Shown piece by piece: positions 9,803 through 18,660 of a stretch of DNA of 56,045 nt (positions within the stretch are counted from its first letter, which is position 1; each line of letters opens with the position of its first letter). The position numbers were made by a program, and so were the translations under genes. Origin of the DNA: Methylobacterium frigidaeris (GTDB lineage Bacteria > Pseudomonadota > Alphaproteobacteria > Rhizobiales > Beijerinckiaceae); NCBI RefSeq assembly GCF_022179185.1, contig NZ_BPQJ01000044.1:1-56045 (forward strand), written 5' to 3'. The notes beneath the pieces were generated by a model. It did not search any database and was not told the origin of the DNA. It saw nothing but the letters and a program-made list of their open reading frames with translations.

Positions 9803-10005
9803 CCTGGTCACGAAGTGCCCGTGCATCTGCAACACCTACTCCAGGCGTTTAATCTGGGCTGCCGTCTCGCGCAGGTGCATTTCGAAGCCCCGTTTCAGCT
9901 GCGCATCACTCGCCTTGGCGATTTGGTTCTCGGCGCAGTAGATATCCTGCAGAGCGTGGACGAACAGCTCGTCCAGGGTCTTGATGTCGGCGGCGAACGG
10001 GGCTG
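9803..10005 (-). pseudogene. YciE/YciF-like (DUF892) ferritin-like remnant
   Basis: Reading the minus strand gives KTLDELFVHALQDIYCAENQ followed by IAKASDAQLKRGFEMHLRET and a Glu-rich helix, which is the first two helices of the DUF892 ferritin-like family including its metal-binding Glu/His positions. The frame is interrupted by TAG where the family has Gln (RLE-stop-VLQMHG), the segment between helices is shorter than usual, no start codon is in frame, and the second half of the protein is absent. It is a decayed fragment; in this family intact proteins are stress-linked and of unclear function. Confidence 0.7.
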
Positions 10006-10132
10006 ATGGCAGCGCACCTCCAGCAGAGTAGCCCGAAAGCTGCGAGCCTTCTTAAGAGAACAGCAGGGGAGAGCCCGAGTTCGGCACCTAAGGCTTGGCC
10101 GGCGCCGACATGTGGAAGTGCTGAGACGGTTC

Positions 10133-10363
10133 TCAATCAGCTAAGACGTGGAACAGGTAGTAGCCGGTGTGGCGCGTCGCCTCCCTGACCGGTTTCAACC
10201 TGAACCCTGGGGGCACCGGCTCGCCGGCGTGAACGGCGCCCCCGTACTCCCACATCTCTCCGCGCACAAACGCCGGATTCGGCCGATCCGAAAGGACAGC
10301 GCAGCGCAGACCAGGCTTATCCTTGCGATAGAAAACCTCGAAGGTTTCAGGTGTCCGCAGCAT
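10133..10363 (-). CDS. Small hypothetical protein
   Basis: This encodes 76 residues from the ATG at 10363, chosen because GGAGGAGC lies directly upstream; alternative ATGs lie further upstream. The sequence has folded-protein character (TFEVFYRKDKPGLRCAVLSD, then EPVPPGFRLKPVR and GYYLFHVLAD) with aromatic residues spread throughout, suggesting a small beta-rich cytosolic protein. There are no membrane segments. I do not recognise the family. It stands alone between the ferritin-like remnant and a secreted-protein gene on the other strand. Confidence 0.6.
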   Translation of the reverse strand: MLRTPETFEVFYRKDKPGLRCAVLSDRPNPAFVRGEMWEYGGAVHAGEPVPPGFRLKPVREATRHTGYYLFHVLAD

Positions 10364-10750
10364 GCGTGCTCCTCCCACGTTGAGCATGCCGCCTAAAGCA
10401 CGTGGGAGGCAGCATGGCATTTACATGAAGCAATAAATCTCTGTCGAGCAGACAATTTAGCCGCCACTTTCGCTCGAGGGCGCATATAATTTCATATGTC
10501 GTTTCGGAACCGGAGTAGCAGAGGATCGTTCTGCCGCGGATTCGCATGCTGCTCTCCGTAGCTTGTCTAGCGAGCTCATAGTCCTACGTCGGATGGCCTG
10601 CCGTTGGCTCGCTCAAGACTCTTGCACGCGAACCCTCCAGACTAACTACCCCCAATTGGCATCCGAAAGACGCTGGATCGATCTACATCGCGTGGGAACC
10701 CGGTATCTTCGAGTGCAATTTCCTTGTTGAGAAGAACCGTGGAGGAACGC
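10364..10750. other. Divergent promoter region
   Basis: This stretch separates two divergently read genes and should contain promoters for both. The part near 10420-10500 is AT-richer than its surroundings. The short frame at 10347-10547 lacks a ribosome binding site and is not supported. Confidence 0.35.
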
Positions 10751-11182
10751 ATGAGGACAGCCTCATCCCTGTTCGGTGCAGCCACCATCCTGGTGCTCAC
10801 CGCCTCGTCGACGCTCGCCGGACCGTGCGCGACTGCCAACACGAGCAGCTCCAACGCCGATCGCTCAACCAAGAACCTCGCCGACGGTCAGCAGCCAAGC
10901 TCGCCTAAGACCGTGGGCGCGATGAACTACGTTGCGGCTAGCCGAGCCACGTCCCCGGCTGACGTCACGCTGCAGGCCGAGGGCAAGCCGACCATGGCCC
11001 AGCAGGGGCAGCAGGCCAGCCAAGGGCAGCGCGCGACGAACGACTCAAGCTCGAACTCTGATCGCTCGACCAAGAACGTGGCAGGCGGTCAGCAGCCCGA
11101 CTCGCCCAAAACGGTGGGTGCGATGAACAACGTGGGCGCCAACCAGATCTCGGGTCGCCAGGATCCGAACGACGGATGTTAA
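10751..11182 (+). CDS. Secreted protein with two copies of a Ser/Asn-rich repeat
   Basis: The 143-residue protein starts at the ATG at 10751, preceded by GGAGG. The first ~24 residues form a Sec signal peptide (basic MRTASS, hydrophobic ATILVLTASST, cleavage after LAG). The mature part contains two near-identical blocks of about 27 residues: SSSNADRSTKNLADGQQP with SPKTVGAMNYV, and SSSNSDRSTKNVAGGQQP with SPKTVGAMNNV, separated by a Gln-rich linker. Two cysteines, one after the signal peptide and one at the C-terminus, could pair. No enzyme motif is visible; an envelope or periplasmic structural role is possible. The repeat suggests internal duplication. Confidence 0.7.
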   Translation: MRTASSLFGAATILVLTASSTLAGPCATANTSSSNADRSTKNLADGQQPSSPKTVGAMNYVAASRATSPADVTLQAEGKPTMAQQGQQASQGQRATNDSSSNSDRSTKNVAGGQQPDSPKTVGAMNNVGANQISGRQDPNDGC

Positions 11183-11594
11183 GATCTGGCCTATTACTAT
11201 GTGGGATAGCTCGTTTGCTGGGTTGAATGGCTAGACAACTCGAGAGTGACGGGATTTCCTCGAGCCGCATGTGGCGCGGTTCTCATCCTCGAGTGGGAGC
11301 TCAACTGTTCAGCACTAGGGCCGCAGACCCGGACAAACCTTGCCTGCTGGCACACCGGCACCTGAGCGGTGAACCGTTCATCAGCGATCCGGCGAGCTCC
11401 TCTTCGACAGCTCCGCTGAGGGCCTAACCTCAGTGGGGTAGTTCGTTACCGACACCGACCCATCCGTCCGCTGGCTCATCGTTCGCGCCTTCCAATGCCT
11501 GGGTTCGCGCGCGGGGTGCGGACGGCTCGGATACGGTACTTCGCCTGCCTGAAGTTCTGGCTGCCGCGCAGTGTCATAGTGGATGAGGTTGAAC
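11183..11594. other. Intergenic, nothing recognised
   Basis: The region lies between convergent genes. Frames at 11227-11427 and 11381-11725 show no coding character. No clear T-rich terminator hairpin was found. Confidence 0.35.
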
Positions 11595-12707
11595 TCAATG
11601 TGCTGGCGAAACGCGTAGGATCCGGCCCTCGTTCTCGTCGGTGAGGAGGTAGAGGAGACCGTCCGGCCCTTGGGCGACATGACGGATGCGCTCGCCCATG
11701 GGGATGCGCTCCTCGCCAGTGACACGTGACCCCGCGAGCGTCAGACGAATCAGAGCCTGTGAAGCAAGTCCGGCAAGCAGCAGGTTCCCACGCCAAGCCG
11801 GCAGGGCGGAGCCTGTGTAGAATGTCATCCCGGAGAACGAAACCGAAGGCGTCCAGTGGTAGATGGCATCGGCAAGGTCGGGCCGCGTTGTCGGCCTCGG
11901 GATTGGCCGCCCGTCTTTGTGGTCGCCCCAGCTGACCAGCGGCCAGCCGTAGTTGCAGTCCGGCTCGGGGATGTTGATCTCGTCCCCGCCCGTCGGCCCG
12001 AACTCACCTGCCCATAGGGCACCGGTGTCTGAGTGGACCGCAAGGCCCTGAATGTTCCGATGGCCGTAGGACCAGATCTCCGGCCGGCCCTCTGCATGTC
12101 GCACGAATGGATTGTTGGGCGGCACCGACCCATCCGGATTGATGCGGATGAGTTTGCCTATGTCGGTCGCGAGATCTTGGGCCCGATCAGGTTCGTCACG
12201 GTCACCCATCGAGATGAAGAGCTTGCCGTCCGGCGTGAAGGCGAGGCGGGATCCGAAATGATCCTGGATCGGCGAGGCTGGCTGCTGCTGGAAGATGACG
12301 TGGAAGTCGTCCAGCGCTGTAGCGGCTGTGTTGAGGCGGCCGCGTCCAGCCGCCGTGGCCCAGCCGCCCGCACATGGCGCGACATAGGTCAGGTAGACGA
12401 GGTGGTTCTCGGAGAAGGCGGGATCAAGCGCCACGTCCATGAGGCCGCCGTGCACCCGCGGTGTGCCGGCGAGCGGGGGAGATACTCGTCCGTCAACGGA
12501 GACGATGGTCAGGCGACCCGGCTGTTGAGTGACCAGCATGCGCCCGTCCGGCAGGAATGCGAGGCCCCAAGGATGATCGAGGCCGCGTGCCACCGTCTCG
12601 ACGACGACCTGGGCCTCCTCGGTCGTGAGGAGTTGATTCGGCTGGCTCCGAGAAGACAGCGAAGCCGCCGCGAGCATGACGATGGTGAGGACGACAAGTC
12701 GGATCAT
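11595..12707 (-). CDS. PQQ-dependent aldose sugar dehydrogenase, periplasmic
   Basis: The 370-residue protein has an N-terminal signal peptide (MIRLVVLTIVMLAAASLSS) and then the six-bladed beta-propeller of the soluble glucose/sorbosone dehydrogenase family (aldose sugar dehydrogenase, YliI-like). Recognisable pieces are LDHPWGLAFLPDGRMLV, GGLMDVALDPAF, DHFGSRLAFTPDGKLFISMGDR with the putative catalytic-base region, SYGHRNIQGLAV, and GGDEINIPEPDCNYGWPLVSWG, the PQQ/Ca2+ region. These enzymes oxidise aldoses in the periplasm and pass electrons to the respiratory chain. PQQ is normally available in methylotrophs. The gene stands alone. Length is normal, with no interruption. Confidence 0.88.
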   Translation of the reverse strand: MIRLVVLTIVMLAAASLSSRSQPNQLLTTEEAQVVVETVARGLDHPWGLAFLPDGRMLVTQQPGRLTIVSVDGRVSPPLAGTPRVHGGLMDVALDPAFSENHLVYLTYVAPCAGGWATAAGRGRLNTAATALDDFHVIFQQQPASPIQDHFGSRLAFTPDGKLFISMGDRDEPDRAQDLATDIGKLIRINPDGSVPPNNPFVRHAEGRPEIWSYGHRNIQGLAVHSDTGALWAGEFGPTGGDEINIPEPDCNYGWPLVSWGDHKDGRPIPRPTTRPDLADAIYHWTPSVSFSGMTFYTGSALPAWRGNLLLAGLASQALIRLTLAGSRVTGEERIPMGERIRHVAQGPDGLLYLLTDENEGRILRVSPAH

Positions 12708-13202
12708 AGCACGTCTCGAGCCGGCGCCTCACTCGCAACTCAGCAGATCTAATTAGGATCAATAGCGGGAGCGGCGGGGCGGAGGTGGCGCTCTTAGCGG
12801 CGGCGCGTGCATGCAGCGGATGCAAGAGGACGGCTGGAGTCCTGGTGTGCATGTCGACTGGGCCAGTGCGTCCGCGGCTCGCGCACGATCTGGGCACCGA
12901 GCCCCGACAGCTGCGGGTACGACCCGGCGATCTGGCCGAGACGGCACTGAGAGCGGGAGGCTTGGTCGATCCTCCACAAGGACGATCGACGTCTCGTCTG
13001 CCGGGACACCCACGGCCGCCCCGGCCGGCAACCCCGGGGCCGATGTGCCAGAGACCGCTTCCACGTATCGGTGCGTCCCCCGAAGATCGAGGCGCGGAGA
13101 GGTGGCCAACCTTGCCGGGGATCACCAGGATGTGGGTTAGCACCGAAACCATCGGAGACGGAGGAGCTTGTACGCTTTGTTCGTCATGGAGCAGCGATCA
13201 CA
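12708..13202. other. Intergenic, nothing recognised
   Basis: Long frames on both strands overlap here (12759-13109 and 12785-13261), but they have shadow-frame composition, no ribosome binding sites and no recognisable domain. The region should contain the promoters of the two flanking divergent genes. Confidence 0.35.
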
Positions 13203-13382
13203 ATGAACATCCAGAACACAATCCGCGAGGCGATTGTAGCCGAGCTTCGCCGTCAAGCTGAGGCGGGCGAGGATGCCCCGATGATCGAAATCCGCGACGA
13301 CGAGTTCGTCGTGATCAACGGCCGGATCGACCTCGACGCGCTCATCATGGTTGTCGAAGGAGCCCTAGTCGGTGGTCCCTGA
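13203..13382 (+). CDS. Small acidic hypothetical protein
   Basis: This encodes 59 residues from the ATG at 13203, with a GGAG about 12 nt upstream. The sequence reads as a folded mini-protein: an N-terminal amphipathic helix (NTIREAIVAELRRQAEAGE), a beta hairpin (MIEIRDDEFVVINGRIDLD) and a hydrophobic C-terminal helix (ALIMVVEGALVG). I do not know a named family, although this layout is common in alphaproteobacterial small proteins. It is isolated, without operon partners. The longer upstream frame reaching 13071 is not supported. Confidence 0.6.
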   Translation: MNIQNTIREAIVAELRRQAEAGEDAPMIEIRDDEFVVINGRIDLDALIMVVEGALVGGP

Positions 13383-13506
13383 GTTCGGCTCGTACGAGGC
13401 TGTATGACGAGGATAGCTGCCGTCCATCGCGCCGTCGGACCGGTGACTAGCAGAGCGAGGTTGCGAGGTCAAATTCTCTACTTTGATGCATTCACGTGAG
13501 ATATAA

Positions 13507-13737
13507 TCATGTGAGTACATGATTTATGACGACTTCGCTGCTCGAGCTTTGCTGCGCCGGCTTAGGACTGGGGTCGCTGGAGTGCGCTATCCCTCCGCCA
13601 TTGCCGACCTGCGCCTGAGCACTGTCACTCTTACGTTTCGTCGAGTGTAGGTCGCCAAACGTGACAAGTCGTTCTGAGCGCGCCCGCTTGCGCTTTTTGA
13701 TATGTAGCGTCCCAGCCTTGGTATGCAGTTTCGACAT
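13507..13737 (-). CDS. Small basic hypothetical protein
   Basis: This encodes 76 residues with a good ribosome binding site (GGAGAGG) before the ATG at 13737. The N-terminal third is strongly basic (HTKAGTLHIKKRKRARSERL), the rest is Ser/Gln-rich and disordered. A nucleic-acid-binding role would be guesswork. Its nearness to the replication module may be chance. Confidence 0.45.
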   Translation of the reverse strand: MSKLHTKAGTLHIKKRKRARSERLVTFGDLHSTKRKSDSAQAQVGNGGGIAHSSDPSPKPAQQSSSSEVVINHVLT

Positions 13738-14208
13738 TCCACCTCTCCGTTCCAGCTGCGGCTGAATATGCTCGCATTATGTTTTACTAACTTTCCCAAT
13801 ATACTTTTAAATCGGTTTGTTTTTGGGCAAATCATGTCATTTGGGAGCCGCTGCTACATACCCCCCAGTTTTTAATATCGGAATCGAATTGAGTTAATAC
13901 ACTCATTGAGAATGGTCACTGTGGTTGTTCTTGCAAAGCTAAAATCGAACTACACAGGTTGAGATCGTACGAACGCCATAACCAAAACAGGCCCATGTAG
14001 ATCACTGCGGTCTGATTTTATCAGGTCCATGAAAACCGACAGGGTGACACCGATGATAAATCCGCCACCACCATGTGACGTCCTCGTCCAGATGGAACAG
14101 CGAGCGCAGCGAGCCTGTGCGGAGCGGAGCGGAGCACAGCAAGTAGGAGATCAGCCGCTTGCATCGCGTAACGCGTAGGTGGCGGATCAATCTCTCTGGG
14201 GTCATTTG

Positions 14209-14233
14209 GTCGGCCTCGCTACGCTCGGCCGAC
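14209..14233. repeat. GC-rich palindrome (REP-like)
   Basis: GTCGGCC and GGCCGAC form a perfect 7-bp inverted repeat around an 11-nt spacer containing CGCTACGCTC. It is read antisense in frames as ASAERSEAD, a sequence pattern typical of intergenic palindromes in GC-rich alphaproteobacteria. There is no T-run, so it is not an obvious terminator. Confidence 0.4.
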
Positions 14234-14826
14234 GCTTCGCGATCTTGCTTTGTGGTTCTAATCACGACGCTGCCGAGTGTTCGGAGGGTACAGTTCACCC
14301 TGCCTGGGCGAACTGCTCGATCTCAGGCTCTGCCTTAGCGTCCCGGAAAGATACACCCGATCAGCACACCTTGCGGTCAGGACAGGCCGTACGTGTTGCC
14401 CTGTTACGTGCTCGTTCACTCGACCGGAGAGGTCGATACGGCGGCGGCCACCCCCAGCTTATCGGGGAACTCGGGGGTGACGCGCTGGTCATTTGCCAGC
14501 ATCTTGGTCCCTTCGGACCTTCTCATGGTGACTACGCCAGACACCCCGACCTCTCTGGATAGGCCGACGAGACGGTGGACTGTTCGGAGCCGCCACAAGC
14601 CCCGGGGATCGGACCCGGTTTCTATGTGCATCGCGAGCAGGACCATGCGATCCACTCATCTACTTATCCGTGTGATCAGCTCAACCAAGCAAAATCATGT
14701 GCCGGGATGTGGGAAAAGCGAACCGGCAGCTCACTGCACCTCATCTGGGCCTGCATCCGCAGTGTGCACACATGAGCTGGAGCCGGGTCCCGTGATGGGA
14801 GGGATATAACGAGCCTTGTTCCGGAG

Positions 14827-15012
14827 GAGCCTATGTCTGCCATCGCGCGAGCCTTTTTGGGAGCCAGTGCCTCTTCGCGAGAGGCTCTGGGCGCGCCTCT
14901 TCCTTCGACATTCACCTTCTCACAGGGAGGCTGTCCCTTTCCGAGATAGAGCCTTTCCCTCTGAAGCAGTCTTTCGTAGAGCCTCTTCGATTAGTTCATC
15001 GCCTCTTTTTCG
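14827..15012. repeat. Iteron-like GAGCCT/GCCTCTT repeats upstream of rep
   Basis: GAGCCT occurs at 14827, 14849, 14949 and 14979, three of them followed by pyrimidine-rich CTT or TTT. Related GCCTCTT motifs occur near 14869, 14895, 14981 and 15001. One copy sits in an inverted repeat (GCCTCT and AGAGGC around TCGCG, near 14869-14885). Clustered short direct repeats ahead of a plasmid rep gene are typical of iteron origins, but spacing here is irregular, so the assignment is tentative. Confidence 0.4.
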
Positions 15013-15316
15013 TTGAGAGACTCACACACTCTTTCTTTTGTGTTTTGATGTTCAAAAATTATTCTCACTAGTACTTGACACCGAGGAGCGCGACGTCATC
15101 TTACAACCATCCCGAGTCAGCCCGCGTCTTAATGGCCGGACTAGTCAGGGACGGTACCGCGCGCTCATCTGCCTAACCTGTTGGACAGAAGGCGCTCGAG
15201 CACCGTCAAGCTTGTGAGACGGCTAGGATCCGCATGCCGGAGCCTGCGGTCTGACGTGCCTAGTCCTAACACACCACAAGAAGCCGGAGAACCCAGTTTT
15301 CCGACAAGGATGCCCC

Positions 15317-16534
15317 ATGACGAATCTCGAGCGGAAGCTGAAGATCGCCCTCAATCCAGATCTCATCGACAAGAATGAGGCCGGCAATGCATCACTCTTC
15401 GCTCACGGCTGGGTGAACGCCGAGGTCACCCCCGATGAGTTCATTGCCGCAGTCACCCAGCGCGGCTGGGCCTACTGCGCGCAGCTCGGAGGCTCCCGCA
15501 AGGGGAGCAACTTCCTGGCCTGCAACGTCGCCTCCGTCGATGTCGACTACGGCCTCACGGTCGAGGAGGCGCTCGCCAACCCCTTCGTCCGGCAGCATGC
15601 CCTCCTGCTCTACACGACGGTACGGCACAGCTCGAACGCCCACCGCTTTCGTGTCGTCTTCCTATTGCCCGAGAAAATCACCTCTCCGCGCCGGATGAGA
15701 GCGATCAACCGTGGCCTGACGCGGTGCCTCGGCGGCGATATGGCGGCGACCGACCCCACCAGAATCAGCTTCGGCAACCGCAACGCGCAGGTGCATCGCA
15801 TCGACGGCCAGGTCGGTCTCGAACTCCTGCGTGAGTTGATCGCTGACGCTGCCCTGCCTGACAACACTGACCTTCCGGCCCAGGAGATCGTCAGCCGCCG
15901 CTCGGTCGTCAAGCTCCCCCGCGATCAGGAGCTGCGGCTGGCCGACGGGCGGCCGATGCTGCTGTGCGATGCCCTGCCGCGGTCGGTCGTGCACTGCCCC
16001 GTCCACCCGGACGAGAACCCGAGCGCGTACGTCGTCCAGAATCGTCATGGCGTACTGGGCGTCTTCTGCTCGACTTGCGCGAAGAGCTTCTGGCCGGTTG
16101 ACCATCGACCTGACGACTACGATCCGGACGACTTCGTCAAGGCGGCCCAGGCTGTCGCAGCTGCCGCAGCGGCCTCCCGGCCCGAAGCGGACGCCTCGCC
16201 GAGCCTGGATCAGCTCACCCCTGAGCCCCTCACCGGGAGCAGTGTGCACCTCGTCTCTGGACGACCCGCTCCCAACGAACTGCTGCCCGGGATCACGCTC
16301 GTGCGGAGCAAAAAGGGCAGCGGCAAGACCGAAGCTGTGAAGCGGTTGGCTGCGCGCGTGAAAACGGCTCTGCTCGTAGGTCATCGGCGCACGCTCATCC
16401 GGGGCAGCTGCAAGCGGATGAGCTTCGTCTGCTACCTCGACGTGAGCAAGAAGGCCGCCCTGCCCCACAGTCATCCAAGCAGCGACGCAACTTCTCTGGA
16501 TGACTTCCTGTGGGAGGACGAGGATGACCAATAG
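15317..16534 (+). CDS. Plasmid replication protein, N-terminal part (primase-like plus Walker A), split
   Basis: The 405-residue product resembles the N-terminal half of the CyRepA1/herpes-origin-binding-like plasmid replication proteins. Residues ~70-120 contain ASVDVDYG and NAHRFRVVFLLPEK, matching an archaeo-eukaryotic primase-type active site. Residues ~220-260 contain a Cys/His zinc motif (HCPVHPDENPS ... FCSTCAKSF) as in primases. GITLVRSKKGSGKTEAVKRL near residue 343 is a Walker A loop. The frame ends in an acidic linker (DDFLWEDEDDQ) at TAG, before the helicase Walker B, which is encoded by the next frame. Continuing past TAG in the same frame gives more acidic linker, a second TAG, then loss of frame, so the gene is broken or split. 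The start has AAGGATGCCCC upstream. Confidence 0.75.
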   Translation: MTNLERKLKIALNPDLIDKNEAGNASLFAHGWVNAEVTPDEFIAAVTQRGWAYCAQLGGSRKGSNFLACNVASVDVDYGLTVEEALANPFVRQHALLLYTTVRHSSNAHRFRVVFLLPEKITSPRRMRAINRGLTRCLGGDMAATDPTRISFGNRNAQVHRIDGQVGLELLRELIADAALPDNTDLPAQEIVSRRSVVKLPRDQELRLADGRPMLLCDALPRSVVHCPVHPDENPSAYVVQNRHGVLGVFCSTCAKSFWPVDHRPDDYDPDDFVKAAQAVAAAAAASRPEADASPSLDQLTPEPLTGSSVHLVSGRPAPNELLPGITLVRSKKGSGKTEAVKRLAARVKTALLVGHRRTLIRGSCKRMSFVCYLDVSKKAALPHSHPSSDATSLDDFLWEDEDDQ

Positions 16535-18464
16535 GAAGAACACGACGATCAGGAAGCCGTGCCACAAACCTAGGAAGCGCAAGACGCCCCGGCGCTATGG
16601 GATCTGCCTCGACAGCCTGCCTCAGATCCACCATCCGGACGGCTTCGATCTCCTCGTCATCGACGAATCCGAGCAGGTGTTCGCCCACCTATTCTCGAAA
16701 ACGATCGTATCGCGCGGCAACCAGGACCGCATCTACAAGCTCTTCGCAGAGAGAGTGCGACAGGCGAAGTACATCGTCGCTCTCGATGCCGACCTCGGCT
16801 ACCTGACTTACAACACCCTCGCCCGCATGGTCAGCCAGCGGAGTGCGAACGGGGACTGGAAGCCGCAGAAGCCGATCCATCTCTGGATCAACGAAACGCC
16901 TGCGGCCCCGGGAGAGGTGATCGAGCTTTATCAGAACAAGAATCACCTCATCGCCGACCTGCTGCAGGCTATCGAGGAGGGCAAGCGCTGCTTCGTAACC
17001 GCGAACTCGAAGAACCTGATCGACAAGCTCGAGCCGATCGTGCGCCAGCGGTTCGGTGACAGCAGGCGGTTGATCAAAATCACGGCTGACACCGGCTCGT
17101 GCGCCGAGGTGCAGGACTTCGTGGCGAACGCCGCCGGGCAGGCAGCAACCTATGACGCCATCCTCTGCTCGCCCTCGCTCGGCACCGGGGTAGACATCAC
17201 CTTCCACAACAACGCCAAGCTCGTCGATGCCGTGTACGGCTTCTGCGAGCCGAAGGTCAACACGCACCTCGACTTCGACCAGCAGCTTGCCCGCGTCCGT
17301 CATCCCGGATGTGTCAAGATCTGGATCACGCCCCGCCGCTTCAACTTCGAGACGCATCGTGACGTGGTGCGGCAAGACATCCTGCGGGCTGGGCTGTACA
17401 AGGACATGCTGGAGGGCTTCGACGACGGCAAGCCACGCTTCATCGAGGACGATCCGCTGATCGAGGCGGCGGTCCTCGTCAAGTCGGCCCAGCGCGCCTC
17501 GCAGAACGACCTGCGCGGCAACTACATCCGCTACAAGCAAGCTCAGGGATGCACCATCGTCCACGTCGGCAAGAACCTCGACCGCAGCGTCGACGGTCAC
17601 GCTGCCTTGAAGCACGGAGAAGCTCTGGCCGGCGAGGAGCTCGAGGCCCGGATCATGGGCGCGTCAGTCCTGGCGCGGCCCGACTTCGAACAGGTCCGAA
17701 AGGCACTCGAGGCCGGCGCCGTCATCGGCGAGGCGACCCGCAACTCCTACGAGCGCACTGGTCTGGAGCTGTTCTACCGCGCCGAGGCGTCACCGGCACT
17801 GGTCCGGCTCGACCGCGGCGGCCGGGGTCGACAGGAGATCCGCCTGATCCAGGAGGTCACCCGCCTCCCGCCTGAGTCCGTCCCGGTGAACCCGCTGGAG
17901 CCGATGCACAAGAACCTGAGCTTCATCGGCGACGACCGGCAGGACCTCGCGCCGGTCCTCGTGCGGCTTCTGCGGCTGACGCCGTTTTGGCGGGAGCACC
18001 GGCACGATCCGCTCCCGCTGGCTGCGACCGAGGGCGAGGCGGGCCGGCTGGCTCCGCCCCCCGATGCGTGGCGGCTGGTGTCGGAAGGACGCGTTGCGGG
18101 ATCGTTCGACGCCGAAGCGATGCTCGACGCCCGTGACCTGCAGACCTTCGCGCGCTTCATGATCGACAACAAGGGGCCGCTGGAGACCCTGCTTGGGTTC
18201 GAGGTGCGATCCGACATCCTGAAGAAGCCGGTCCAGCAGCTGGGGCAGATGCTTGGTCTCCTTGGTCTCGCTCTCACGGCGGCCGGAACCCTGAAGATCT
18301 CGGGCCAGAAGATTCGCCGCTATCAGCTCGACGCGACCGCCCTGTCCGCGATGGAGGGAATCGTGGCCCGTCGGGTACGAGATAAAGGCTGGGCATCCCT
18401 GGTCGACCGATACGGGCCGCACATGGACCCCTCGGAAGTCGATGAGTGGAAAAGGCCCATGTAG
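16524..18464 (+). CDS. Plasmid replication protein, C-terminal helicase-like part, split
   Basis: From the ATG at 16524 the product is about 646 residues. After a short basic leader it resumes the Rep family at YGICLDSLPQI and has the DEAD-type Walker B DLLVIDESEQVFAHLF, an ALDADLGY motif, and later helicase motifs (ILCSPSLGTGVDITF, then DQQLARVRHPG with the arginine finger-like Arg). The C-terminal 250 residues are less conserved. It overlaps the upstream frame by 11 nt and the ATG is preceded by GGGAGGACGAGG, a strong potential ribosome binding site, so two separately translated halves remain possible. The simpler reading is one ancestral gene interrupted by two amber codons and a frameshift near 16590. 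Confidence 0.75.
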   Translation: MTNRKNTTIRKPCHKPRKRKTPRRYGICLDSLPQIHHPDGFDLLVIDESEQVFAHLFSKTIVSRGNQDRIYKLFAERVRQAKYIVALDADLGYLTYNTLARMVSQRSANGDWKPQKPIHLWINETPAAPGEVIELYQNKNHLIADLLQAIEEGKRCFVTANSKNLIDKLEPIVRQRFGDSRRLIKITADTGSCAEVQDFVANAAGQAATYDAILCSPSLGTGVDITFHNNAKLVDAVYGFCEPKVNTHLDFDQQLARVRHPGCVKIWITPRRFNFETHRDVVRQDILRAGLYKDMLEGFDDGKPRFIEDDPLIEAAVLVKSAQRASQNDLRGNYIRYKQAQGCTIVHVGKNLDRSVDGHAALKHGEALAGEELEARIMGASVLARPDFEQVRKALEAGAVIGEATRNSYERTGLELFYRAEASPALVRLDRGGRGRQEIRLIQEVTRLPPESVPVNPLEPMHKNLSFIGDDRQDLAPVLVRLLRLTPFWREHRHDPLPLAATEGEAGRLAPPPDAWRLVSEGRVAGSFDAEAMLDARDLQTFARFMIDNKGPLETLLGFEVRSDILKKPVQQLGQMLGLLGLALTAAGTLKISGQKIRRYQLDATALSAMEGIVARRVRDKGWASLVDRYGPHMDPSEVDEWKRPM

Positions 18465-18490
18465 AAACCGAAGGGGGGGCTAAGCCACTC

Positions 18491-18660
18491 CGGGGACAAC
18501 AAGGGACATTACAGGACGAGGGGGAAATGATTTCTATAAAAAAGCTCTCCGTTGTCCCCCGTGGCGGACGACGGGGGTGCCGGACGGGAGCGGGGACGAC
18601 TGGGGTCATCACAGGGAGAGAGGGGATAATGATCTCTAAAGAAATCCCTCTGTTGTCCCC
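18491..18660. repeat. Two tandem ~70-bp units with inverted ends, 100 bp apart
   Basis: Unit 1 (18491-18559) starts with GGGGACAAC and ends with GTTGTCCCC; unit 2 (18591-18660) starts with GGGGACGAC and ends with GTTGTCCCC. Starts and ends are offset by 100-101 bp. Between the ends both units share ACAGG(G/A), GAGGGG, AATGAT and TCTCTAAA/TTCTATAAA-type sequence, roughly 70% alike by eye. They lie directly after the rep stop. They could be origin elements, structured RNA or transcription terminators; there is no clear T-run. Confidence 0.55.

Larger units (their letters stand above)
13738..15316. other. Long non-coding region upstream of the replication gene
   Basis: No supported gene was found. 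The 13780-13990 part is AT-rich. From about 14090 the DNA contains GGAGC-type repeats and a hairpin, and from 14820 a run of iteron-like motifs. Frames at 14002-14298 (minus), 14393-14809 (plus) and 14416-14655 (minus) overlap each other and have no recognisable domain. Given the Rep gene at 15317, this is the likeliest place for a replication origin and rep promoter. Confidence 0.45.

Noticed and set aside
13203..13737. Toxin-antitoxin pair made of the two small genes at 13203 and 13507
   Set aside because: They are convergent rather than overlapping in one direction, and neither shows a toxin or antitoxin motif.
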